The notes under the pieces were generated by a model, which worked only from the letters and a program-made list of their open reading frames with translations, had not been told where the DNA came from and ran no database searches. The translations under genes were made by a program, and so were the position numbers. From the NCBI GenBank assembly GCA_034440615.1, contig JAOTOM010004963.1, forward strand, positions 456,001 through 520,000: a DNA stretch of 64,000 nucleotides, written 5' to 3'. Source of the stretch: Ashinkailepas kermadecensis (Eukaryota > Arthropoda > Thecostraca > Neolepadidae). This document shows positions 53,887 through 64,000 of the stretch, piece by piece (the stretch's first letter is position 1; every line of letters begins with the position of its first letter).

Positions 53887-56527
53887 TTAGTCAAGCTCAG
53901 CATCTGTCTCATGCTCTGTGTCAGTGTTGGCCTCCCTCTTCTCCCTCTTCAAGATAGCCTCCAGGAGGGCCATGTTGCCCTTGGTGAAGACCAGCTGCTG
54001 AAACTTGTCGCTGGTCATGCTGGCGCGCTTGGGCCTCAGGACATCCCCGGCCGTGCTGAACATGCGCTCCACAGCGGCAGAGCTGGGCAGGGGGGTGTTG
54101 TACTTGATGAACAGTGCGATCCACTTGTCCCTGTGCAGGCTGGGGAAGTGCTCTGGCTTCACCTCAGCTTCCTTGCTCCTGGCCCAGGTCTGCAGCTCCT
54201 TCCTGATGAGCTCCTCCATGTTGGGGCTGCCCTCCATGACCATGGGGGCGTCCTGGAAGGCAAAGGGGTCGTCAGCGTCGTCCTCTACCTCCGCTGCTGT
54301 GCCCTGGCTGGAGGGGAGGGCATCAGGAGTGATGGTGTTGATGAGCTCCCTGACCAGCTTCTCCTTGGTGGACTCCTCAAGGTCTGGGGCCACATGCTTG
54401 AGCCTGATGGGGCCATGGTTGGGGTGGGTCAGGGTGGCCATCAGGAGGTCCTCCTCCTTGAACAGGTGCTGGAACCTTTTGTTGAAGCCATGGATGGACC
54501 CCGGCTGGTCCAGGAGGGCGTCCACCAAGGGGAGGGCATACCTCAGGGTGGCCTCAGCCTTCAGCCTCTGCAGCTCCAACTTGAGCAGCATGAGGTAGGG
54601 CAGGAGGATGCCCATGTAGGCATTGGCCTCAGCCTGGACCCGGTCCAAGCAGATGGAGACCGGCCTCATGACCTGGCAGTACTCCTCCAAGACCTCCTTG
54701 TCCTCCTCCTGGAAGGTGGCGGCGCCTCCCCTGCTCCCTGACTCAGTCTTGAGGACGTCGTTGATGGCCTCCATGGTGTCTGTGTCCTTGAGGGCGGTCT
54801 CCAGGAGGCACTTGGTTGCGTCGTAGAAGCTGTTCCACCTACACAGAGTTAAAACAGTGTTTTAGGTACAGCTCTTATTTAAATTTAGTAACTAATAAGT
54901 AATAACTATTACAAGTTCAAATAAAACTTTTGCATCATTTCTATTTAAATATATGTCAACTATTAAATTTGCAAACTTAAATAGATGTAAATTCCAACTG
55001 TAATAGATGTAAATTCAAACTCTATCTAGTTGATTTTTTTTAAATGTGCGATTTTTTTAAATGTGCGATTTTTTACCTGGTTGGGCAAGGAGTCTTCAGC
55101 TTTCTCCCCAGCACTTCCTTGATCCTGTTGGCCACCACAGAGGACCTGTTGTGGAGGTTCCACAGGGCCTGGGCCTTGGCAGCTGCCTTGGTGAATGGCT
55201 GCCTTCCCTGCCTGCCTGTGGCACTGCCATGGTTCCAGCCAACCACCTTGGACACATCAGATGTCGCCAGCAGGTTCAAGGTGTGGGCGGCGCACCTCCT
55301 CTGGATGGGCAGCTGGGGCAGGTCCTCTACCTCCTCCTCCTCAGTCAGGAGTGCATAGACATCGACTATGTCCACGCCGCCGCCATCAGGATCCTGATGC
55401 TCTGGTGCCAGGAAAGGAGGGTCAGCTGGGTTGCCGCCATAGTAGTTGAATGCGGCGCAGTAGTTGGTGCCATTGTCGGTAGTTGTGGCGGCGATCTTCC
55501 TGGTGATGCCAAACTCGCTGTTGATCTTGTACAGCTCTGTGGCCAGGAGCTCCTTGGTCTGCTTGCCCTTCAGCTCCTTGCAGGCAAGTGTGCCATGCTT
55601 TCTGGACAGAGTCTTGGCATCTATCCAGTGCACAGTGCACCCCAGGAAAGCGCGGTGGTGTGCGCTCCAGCTGTCGGCTGTGGTCGCCACATAGCTCACC
55701 TCCTTCAGGACGAAGATGAGCTCCTTCTTGATGTTCTTGGCCTGGTCCTCCACAGTGTTGGTGATGGCAGTGTGGGAGGGCAGCTGGAACTCTGGCCTGA
55801 AGATGTCCATCAACTGGCGGGTGGCTGGGTGGGAAGAGATGCTGGGTGCTAGGCAGAGGCTGGTCAACCACTTGACCCAAGCCTGTCGGCCCCTCTCCTG
55901 GGTGAACTTCTTGGACATCTCCTGGGCCTGCTTGAAGGTCAGCTGGTGCTTGGTGTCCTTGGTGCCAACCTTCTGGCCCTTCTTGCTGGTGGCCGCCTTG
56001 ATCTCATCATACTCCTGCAGGACCTTTGGACCATGACCCCTGCCCTTGAGGTGGACTCTGAGGTTGCCCCTGCTCTCTGAGGTGAACTTGACATAGGTCT
56101 TCTTGACCCCACCAGTTGAGCAGATGTTGCAGATGGCCAGGCAGGAGAAGATGGTCTTCCCAGGATGACCCAGCTTGGGCCTTGGATCCTCAATTTTGTG
56201 GAGCTTGAAGAACTTCTGGTAGGGCCTCAGGGACATGTTGACCTCATCAAAGTCTGCCTGCTTGCAGCCCCTGCCCAGGTGCTTGCCAATCTCCTGACTC
56301 CCCTGGCTCTCCTGGCTCTCCTCCCTCTCCCTGTCACTGCTGGCGCTGGAGGGGCGGGGCTCCTCCCTGAGGCCCTGGCTGCTGGAGGGGCGGGAGGTGG
56401 GCGGGGACATGATGAAATCGTCGCTGGTCTCGCTCCCGATGGACATGGCTGACTCCCCAGACTGGCGGCGCTCCCTCTGGTCCTGGGAAGCGAAGTACTC
56501 GTCCATGCGTGATTTTCTGCCGCTCAT
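53887..56527 (-). CDS. hAT-family transposase, two exons, open throughout
   Basis: Exons 56527-55077 and 54838-53887 join at AG|GTAAAA and TGTGTAG|GTGG into an unbroken frame of 800 codons. The join restores the family's T-R-W-N-S block. It starts MSGRKSRMDEYF. A BED-type zinc finger (C-N-I-C, then H-x5-H near residues 130-165) should bind the element ends. The catalytic core has TTADSWSAHH (first Asp), ATTTDNGTNYC (second Asp) and CAAHTLNLL. The C-terminus has SSAAVERMFSTAGDVLRPKR, the hAT dimerisation region. It is GC-rich compared with its surroundings. With both ends and the enzyme preserved, this copy may have been active recently. Confidence 0.92.
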
Positions 56528-57351
56528 GGTGAATGACTGACCACGGTGGTTAGAGTAATACGGTGGGCTATTCTCGTTTTTCTGGCCGAATGTTACGTCA
56601 GCTGACTATCCACGTGACATTATGCCGCTCGGTACCTCCACTGTGAAAATACGCCAATTGGCAAAAGACGTAATGCGTTGTAGGCGCGCCGTAATTATGA
56701 CAAGTTTAGCTTTGTAATTCTTAATCCTATTAATATCGGTATCAGGCTTGTTTGTAATTTGTGTAATGTAGTTTGAAATCTCCATAATTTAAATATTTTA
56801 TGATAATTAGATCAGTGACGCAACGAGCACGTTCTTATTTCGGGAGTAGCCAAAGACGGAAACCTGAGCCAAGTTGGCGTAGTTTTTTGATGCTGAGTTT
56901 GACTTTCTGGAGCAAGTTCATTTTTGAGAGGAGAATAAGGGATGAAGAGTATAATTTAACCCTCTCCAGACGTAGAAATTGGAAATGTTTCCTCATTTTT
57001 GTCAAATTTTCACCATTTCAGTGGAGCTATTATATGGCCCCTTGGCCTATCTGTGTGCGCAAATTTATGTTTATCTAGGTCCAGTGTTGGAGTATTGTAT
57101 TACATTTTTATGCAATTACACAAATTTCATTGCAGACAACACTCCTGGTTTATTCTGGCTTGTGCGGGTAATGTGTTTGAGTCCTGAGCCTGCTGTAAAT
57201 GGCGGTAACGAGAAAAACGAGTAAATAATTGCAGTTCGATACAGTTTCACTTTGTGACGTTCTGCCTTCAATGATGGACATCAGATTATCCGGCAAGAAA
57301 TAGATCTAAGCAGATCAGACATGAACGCGTGAATTGATAGGCGCATTGGGG

Positions 57352-57515
57352 CAGTGGCGGATCCAGACCAAAAAATTGGGGGGAGGGCGGCAATTTTTTT
57401 TATGTGCGGTGCGCCAAAATTCACATGCGGAGCGCCATAAACGCAGTTAATTAAGGAATTTTATTAATTCACCCAAGTAATTTGGGGGGGCCGGGCCCCC
57501 CTGTATCCGCGCCTG
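57352..57515. mobile_element. hAT-type MITE, 164 bp, inside the larger hAT
   Basis: Ends CAGTGGCGGATCCAG and (inverted) CAGGCGCGGATACAG. Perfect 8-base duplication CATTGGGG at 57344-57351 and 57516-57523. It has no coding capacity. The ends differ from those of the surrounding hAT, so another transposase moved it. Confidence 0.92.
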
Positions 57516-57859
57516 CATTGGGGTTAAAGTGTTATGACTACATTGCTTTACTAGGGGTGGGGGGGGGGGGAGGGAGGGACAGTTCGCCACTGAAACCCAT
57601 CATAGGGCACTTTAAACACATATTTGTATGCACAGTCGCATGATCCCTCGGGGGAGCATTGTCCCGGTCCCACTGCCCCCAGGCCCCTTCCGCCGCCAGT
57701 GTGCAACCCTCGCACGGCTGGGGGGGGTAGGTACCTACACCCCCTAAGGTTTTTTTCTTAAAAAACGCGCAAAAACGGCGGCGCGCAGCGCCGCCGTTTT
57801 TTGCATACCTGAAGCTGCATCTTTTGCACAACTTTTGGTGAAAAAAATTGGTTGGGTCA

Positions 57860-58250
57860 TGTCAGGTCACGGAGCTATGACGTCATCAGTGGCACCATGT
57901 CACGCCAGATTTGGTCCAAATCAGACTTGACCTCTACTTAAGCGCCGTGACCTCGTGACCTTTTGACCTCGTTTGACCTCAGTCACACTTCGGTGACCTG
58001 ACTTGACATGACATGACCTTCGGTGACCTCGCGTGACCTTGGATGACCTCTGGAGGCTAGGATGTCACCTTTGGCACTTGGTGACCTGATATGGGGTCAC
58101 CGACCTTCCTAGGGTCATTTTTGACGCTGAATTCGAATTCAGCACCCAAAAGTATCCCCTAGACCTCAAAATGGGGTAATCGGCCCCCTTTTGAAAATCG
58201 ACTTCGTGACCTCTGACCTTTGACCCTGTATATCTCGTGACCCAGCAGAG
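57860..58250. repeat. TGACCT-rich cluster
   Basis: More than a dozen TGACC(T) hexamers in under 400 bases (for example 57948-58047), with variable spacing. It resembles the AGGTCA-rich units of the 44-48 kb palindrome in motif, not in sequence context. Confidence 0.65.
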
Positions 58251-58985
58251 ATACGATGATACAATTGGTACCAACCGATAGCTAACATTCCAAGGAACGT
58301 TTTCAGTGCTCAATTGTTGCGCTCACATGCATATTGTTCGCTTTACTGCCGAATTCGTCCAGAATATACGCGATTTTCAGTGGCACGGAGTCCGCCCCTG
58401 ACCTATTTTCACGTCCAAAATCAAGGTCCAAAACAGAGTACAAATAGGTATTTTATTAAAATAATTTTTAAATAGCATTAGTGTTTACAAGAAATGGACG
58501 CGTACAGATGCTGGTGTTGCATACCTGGCACCATGCAAACCCCAGCTGCCATGCAGCCCCGTCGCTGAGGGGCACTGATTCCGACTCACCAAGATGACCA
58601 AGCGCCGCAAAAGCGCAGTACACTCAGCGGCCGCTTGTACACTCAGCGCCGTGGACGCATTCAGTCCGCCGCTTTGTTGGATGATGGTTCGGTGCTTGAG
58701 ACATCTGGCCCAGCTACAGACCAATTATAGGCTACTTTAACACATTGTCTTCAATAGGTACCTACTTATTGTATATCCCAATATTCGCCAATGTCCAAGA
58801 CAACGCTTAGCACAGTGGAAGTACATATATTCTGTCACTCCGTAAGTACCGACATACCGGCAGAAGTAATTATATTTTCGACGCAACCACTTTCGATAAA
58901 CCCTCGTACGTCATGCGTAACGTCGTCTGTTTTGCGGCGCGAGGAATATGCTTTTGACAAACCCTCGTATGTCCATCGTCCCTAC

Positions 58986-59379
58986 CAGTTCTTAAAGGTT
59001 TTATGTAAATAAGCCTCAATCAATAACTACAAAATCTTATTTCAAATTCTTTATACTGAGTAAACAATTTTATTTTCAAACGATAATGAAATAATAAAAT
59101 TATCTCAATTATGATTAACTTTGAAGATAGGCTAATATTAACTTGAAGATATGCATAGTTGCCAGATATGCGGGAGTGTAGAACAATGCCAGTTCTTAAA
59201 GGTTTTTTGAAAATAAGCCTCAATCAATAACTACATGTTATTTCAAGTTCTTTACACTGAGTACAGAATGCTATTTTCAAATGATAATGAAATAATCCAA
59301 TTATCTCAATGACGATTAACTTTGAAAATAGGCTTATTTTAACCTGAAGATTTGGATAGTTGCCAGATATGCGGGAGTG
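58986..59379. repeat. 204-bp tandem duplication inside the hAT
   Basis: CAGTTCTTAAAGGTTTT starts copies at 58986 and 59190. Both run to CCAGATATGCGGGAGTG with scattered substitutions. It sits close to the right end of the hAT element. Confidence 0.85.
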
Positions 59380-59705
59380 GACCCCCCTGTGACTGACCTC
59401 TGCCCGGCCCGCCGCGCAAATTTATACCACCCGTCGGCCGTCTGACAGATCTGTACACTTAGCAGATGGCAACAGGTTGCGCACACACACTGTCGCGCGG
59501 CATACACTGTCGATCGTCTTCCATTTTTCCATCATCCCGTTTTACATTTTATCGTTTATCGTTCATAATTTTTGGAACTTGCGATAAGTGGATGAGCGAT
59601 AATTTTGAAAATTTAGCGATAAACGATAACGATAACCGATTTACTTAACAGCGATAATTATCGTTTATCGTTTATCGCTCATCCTATCGCATGCGGAAAC
59701 CACTG

Positions 59706-59829
59706 TAATTTGGAAGATGAGGCACCTGAGAGAGAAGAGGAGCCCACAAGGAAAAAAAAACCCCCCCAAAAAAAGGAAAAAAAAAAAAAAAAAAAAAAAA
59801 AGAAGGCCCCCAAAAAAAGGGGGAGAACC

Positions 59830-59865
<36 letters not shown>

Positions 59866-59886
59866 AAACCCCGCCCGGAAAAAAAG

Positions 59887-59942
<56 letters not shown>

Positions 59943-60320
59943 AGTTCCCAGGAAATGAGAAGAGGCCCTTAAGATGGGAGTTGGTAGCAGGTATGGACGG
60001 AGGTGAGGTTTCCAAAATTGAAGATCCCCCAAGACGGGTAAGGCTTTGCCAGGACAAAGGAGGCCCACGAGGCGTGGCAGGAGGCCCCTAATTTGGCAGA
60101 GAATGCCCCTGGAACATGAGAGGAAGCCCCATGTCATGCTAAAGGGGCCTCAGGATATAGGAGGAGGCCCTCCAAAACGGGAGAGGAGGGCCATTGAATA
60201 TGGAGGAGGGTAGGATACACGAGGAGACATCCAAAACCGGTAAAGAGGCTCCAGTAAATGAGATGAGACCCCTAAGACGCGAGAGGAGGCCTATAATTTG
60301 CAAGAAGAAGCATCTGAGAA
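59706..60320. repeat. GAGGCCCC array (right of hAT element) with long A runs
   Basis: Continuation of the array at 52,560. 59,750-59,940 is dominated by A homopolymers; their exact length is unreliable. The poly-lysine reading frames there are not genes. Confidence 0.75.
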
Positions 60321-61680
60321 ATGGTAGGAGTCGTGCCGGGGTACTTGAAAATCACGGTATGGGCCAAAAAAGATCCGGCCGGGGCCTCTGAAAATCACGC
60401 TGAGCCTGGGGGTACCACAAAGTCACGCCAGGACCATGCAAATCACGCTAGGGGCACGACAGGTCGCACTGTTCCTCAACAGTCTCATTTGGACACAAAT
60501 GAAGACGGGTAAACGAAAAATAATCCGGACATGGATAATCACTCTGGGACCCCAACAATGGCGCCAAAAGCCTCCAAAACGTATTGGACCCCAAAAAGTG
60601 TCGAGGTCGTTAAAACTTGCGCTAGGGATCCAAGCAAATGACGTCGGGATACAAAAGACTACATTGGGCTAAAAAAAAGTCACGTCGCAGCCCTTCAAAA
60701 TCACACTGGGGGCCCAAAAGATCGCGCCGGGCCCCAAAAAGTTGCAGCTGCCCCAAACAATCAATTGTGAACCGGAATGTCACTCTGCGGCCTCAAAAAT
60801 CTAGTAAAAGTCCTCCAGAAACCCGTTGGGCACCGGAAAAAACGTGTCAGGGCATCGAAAACAAATCGCACCGGGAGACCGAAGAATCGTACCGGGACCC
60901 AAAAATATGACATAAGGACCTTTAAAAAAATATAACTCGATGTCCAAAAAGTTCACACCGAGACGCGATCAAGTCGACCCCAGCACCTGAAAATTAAGAA
61001 CAGGTCCGGAAAAAATTACCCGGAGGGCTTTTATACTCAGAAAGGTGTCATCGGCTGGAAAAAAAAACTTCGGTGGCCGCAGTGGCATATCAAAGGGGCA
61101 AATTCCATCTGCCTCCTAAGAGGGATAAGCTCCCAAGAATCGTGCCGGGGCCCCCAAAAGTCGCGCTGGGGCCACCAAAATTCGCGTCGGTCCACCAGAA
61201 TTCGCGCAGGGGGCTCCAAATAAATACGGCGGGCCTCAGAAAACTCGCTCAGAGGCCCAACAATCTGCAACAGGAACCGCCAAGATCGCGTTGGGGCCAC
61301 AGCTAAGCACAACGCGCCCCGCAAACTCAAACCGGTCCCCAAATATCGCGCTTGAGACCCACAATTCCCATCGATAGTCCCAAAAATTTGGTCTGGGCAT
61401 CAAATATTCATGGGGCACCCGAAAATTGGCGTCTAGGGCCCCACATAAGCGCAGTGTGACCCCAAAAATCGCATCGGTATCCGAAAGAAATCAAGCCGGA
61501 GCCATCCAAAATAAGGAGGGATTCCAAAAAATAAATGTCCGGGTCAGGAAAATGGCTCTGGAGCACCGAACATATCATCAGATGCCTTCACAAATCGCGT
61601 ACGGCCCCGAAAAACATATCGGAGCTCGAAAAACTCAAGGTGAGATTTAAAAAAATGGCGCCAGGGGCTCGAAAAATCGG
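60321..61680. repeat. GGGGCC-rich interspersed repeat, copy C (inverted)
   Basis: Reverse complement of the copy A/B type: AAAATCACGCTGAGCCTGGG-like units, and near 61,045 the inverted start (CATCGGCTGG, CGCAGTGGCATATC) corresponding to GATACGCCACTGCGG and CAGCCGATG in copy B. The array continues past that start to 61,680 with the same kind of units. Confidence 0.72.
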
Positions 61681-62245
61681 TGACATATCAGAATGTCCAC
61701 AGCTCGTAATGTCCACAGCTCGCAGTGTCCACAAATTCGAAATGTCCACAGCTCATAGTGTCCACAGGTCACAATGTCCACATGTTCATAACTTCCACAG
61801 CTCACAATGTCCACAGCTCATAATGTCCACAGGTCATAATGTCCACAGGTCATAATGTCCACAGCTCGCAATGTCCACAGGTCATAACGTCCACAGCTCA
61901 CAGTGTCCACAGCTCGTAGGTACCACAAGCTCACAACGTCCACAAGTTCATAATGTCCACGAATTCATAATATTAACGCGTTCGTAATGTCCACAGGTCA
62001 TAGTGTCCACAGCTCATAATGTCCACCGGTTCATAATGTCCACGAGCTCATAACGTCCCCACGCTCATTGCGTTCACAGTTCATAATGTGCACAGCTCAT
62101 AATGTCCACAGTTCATATTGTCCACAGCTTATAATATTCACAGCTCACAACTTCAGCAGCTCGTAATGTCCACAGTTCGTAATGTCCACAGGTCACAATA
62201 CCCACAAGTTCATAATGTCCACAGGTCACAATGTCCACACCGTGT
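61681..62245. repeat. 16-bp tandem repeat AATGTCCACAGGTCAT, about 30 degenerate copies
   Basis: Runs of 16-base units such as AATGTCCACAGGTCAT and AATGTCCACAGCTCAC, in register over stretches (61,790-61,890) and with small indels elsewhere. Short HSSQCPQ-like peptides from it are artefacts. Confidence 0.9.
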
Positions 62246-64000
62246 CCGCGAAAATATGCGCCGTGAAATCATTTTCGACCTTATCGTACTGGCGTGGCAA
62301 ACCGGAAAATTTAGAGACCTCTAGTTCATTTCTAGTCAACAGATGGTAGGTCGATGATTTCGTGCAAAATGCGGCGGGCCGAGGAATTCATACCAGATAT
62401 GTCTTGTGATCCAAATTGGATATTTTTGTACCTTTGGTTTTGAGCCTGACATGTTTAGTCATTATCTATGGATTATAGATCGACCGACTATTGTGACTAA
62501 CTTCTTAAATAAAATGTGATCGAGTGTAGACCCATTGGTAGCTTTCCGATTCTCCTTCATATTGGTGGGGCGATCAAGGAGTCGACCCGCTAACTTTTTG
62601 TTTCTAAACCGAATGGCATGAAATATAGTGGGCATTATTGACGCCTGGGGACCTGTTCACGCTGAGAGATTCGAGATAATATCTCTTATGGAATGTAAGT
62701 TGCGAAATGGTTATTACGAACATCTACGGGAATCCACAAGCGTTTACGGGCAATTACGCATGTGCCAGGGCCATTACCAAAGTCTGCTGCACCTTTGAGC
62801 GTTTGCGGTCCTTTATGTACGTCCACGGGCCCTAACGAACGTCTACACCAATACAACTAAATGTTAGCAAAAAATGGGTGAACAAACACAGTAAAATGCA
62901 TAATTAACCAAATGCTTCGTAAACATCCCCACTCCTATAGCTCGGATGTATAGTTTTTCGAAGACAAATCTATCAATATCTCTCTTCAACGAGTCAAAAT
63001 ACCGACCACGATCACAACCGAAGAATAACAGACACATAGGTAAGCACGCCGTACACGATTACTGCCCAAATTTTCGTGCGCCTTTGGAGTGGACAAAACT
63101 AATCTTCCGATGCAGAAATATTGGTGAGCAATATTTTAACAGCGGTTCCTCTTGTGACGCCACAAGCACACAACATTCACACAAGTTGAAACACGCCTTT
63201 AGCGCGGTAAAATGTATGAAGCCTCCGGAGACCCAATACCACGTTGGTTGGAAATTAAGGTTGGGTTAGCGATCAGGGAGTTCGAACAGTAAGGGGAAGG
63301 GATAAAATGATAAATGCCTATTTTAGGTAGATTCGGCTAGATTAGAAACGGTTATGCAACATTTACCGGAAAGGTGTACTAGGATACTTTTGCGGTGCTG
63401 TTAGATCTTCCACAAAATATTGTCACTCCCCCAGACACAAATTACATGTTGAGGTCATCCTGTGCTACTGACCTAGTGTCCCACTGACACTGGAAGTGAT
63501 ACATAGCGCCGAAAGGCCATCATAGGTCACTGGCCTACGCTCACTCTGAGATCAGCCATTCATATGTTGCACATTAGCAACGTCTTGCAACGATCTCATC
63601 GTTAACCTAGTTGTATGGGTACCGGCAAAGAACCGGCGCGTTTGACTGGTGCTGGCACCGGTATCGAATTCCGGACAATTTCGGTCAACATTTCCTGGTA
63701 GCGGCAAAGTGCCAGCATTGTCAGCCCGGCCACTACTCCGATACCGCGGGCACTATTTCGGTACCGGTTGCCGCAACTGTTGTACTAAAATTTTACATTG
63801 CTTTTGTGAATGTGGTTGGCGTTGAGATACGTCAGGTATATAACATTATCATATATTAATAGTATTATAACATTATTATAATATTTCCGGGATATTATAT
63901 ACGCCGTCATAGCCGCCGGTGTATACCCAGATATAGGTATAGGAACATTGGCTAAGGCATAGGCAGGGGGGGGGACCGTGGGCGCCATGGCACCCCCCCC
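62246..64000. other. No gene recognised
   Basis: 62,710-62,860 has loosely repeated ACG(G)G..TTACG/GTCTAC motifs. 63,615-63,780 has repeated GGTACCGG/CCGGTACC-type words. 63,850-63,900 is an AT-rich repeat of TATTATAAT. The right edge (63,967-64,000) has G and C runs that look like a repeat terminus cut by the window. No supported coding region. Confidence 0.5.

Larger units (their letters stand above)
53578..59705 (-). mobile_element. hAT DNA transposon, about 6.1 kb
   Basis: The left end starts CAGTGCTTTCCGC and the right end reads the inverted CAGTGGTTTCCGC, 12 of 13 matching. Many CGATAA repeats lie just inside both ends (53,590-53,805 and 59,539-59,690), like the subterminal repeats that hAT transposases bind. 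The minus strand encodes a full transposase. Both flanks belong to the same GAGGCCCC array. I could not identify a clean 8-base target duplication; the left flank is a T run. 56,530-59,500 is non-coding and includes a MITE and a 204-base tandem duplication. Confidence 0.87.

Noticed and set aside
53911..56452. Plus-strand open frames of up to 276 codons over the hAT gene
   Set aside because: Antisense shadows of the GC-rich transposase exons; no domains.
59665..60137. Phe- and Lys-homopolymer proteins
   Set aside because: Caused by A runs whose length is unreliable.

Overview
The window is nuclear DNA of an invertebrate animal. Genes are split by GT-AG introns, coding density is low, and mobile elements and satellite-like repeats dominate. 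One host gene is clear: the 3' part of an insulin-receptor-family receptor tyrosine kinase (InR). Scattered TTAGG/CCTAA-type stretches, the InR sequence and the mix of LINE, Ty3/gypsy and hAT elements suggest an arthropod, possibly a crustacean or chelicerate. The species cannot be fixed from the sequence alone.

Layout. 1-16,056 (+): nine InR exons, covering the end of the insert domain, fibronectin III domains, the membrane helix with an NPxY-type motif, the kinase and the C-terminal tail. The introns hold many tandem repeats (58, 37, 34 and 30 bp minisatellites, CTATCT and GT/TATG microsatellites). They also hold a nearly complete LINE (4,386-9,828, minus) that inserted at a 5' splice site and duplicated it. 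16,057-18,819: no gene recognised. 18,820-27,483: a nest in which a Ty3/gypsy LTR retrotransposon (18,921-27,438, minus; two 770 bp LTRs; TSD AAAG) sits inside an antisense tRNA-derived SINE that has its own 15 bp target-site duplication. 27,750-44,430: mostly repeats, including GGGGCC-rich degenerate arrays, a TTAGG-rich higher-order repeat, SINEs, a three-copy element ending in a conserved terminus, and the remnant of an uncharacterised transposase-like gene. 44,440-48,720: a large imperfect palindrome built of units rich in AGGTCA half-sites. 48,950-51,000: a dead LINE with RT and RNase H. 53,578-59,705 (minus): a hAT DNA transposon whose two-exon transposase is open from end to end, with a 164 bp MITE inserted in it. 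59,706-64,000: GAGGCCCC/GGGGCC arrays, a 16 bp tandem repeat and unassigned sequence.

How it works together. InR is the only cellular gene with a recognisable role, as a cell-surface kinase that signals through an NPxY docking site and a three-tyrosine activation loop. Everything else is mobile or repetitive DNA. The element nests give a relative order of events: SINE, then LTR element; degenerate array, then hAT, then MITE. I found no evidence for a new multi-gene system. The most unusual items are the LINE at the InR splice donor, the duplicated candidate cassette exon beside it, the AGGTCA palindrome, and the repeat-rich pol tail of the LTR element.
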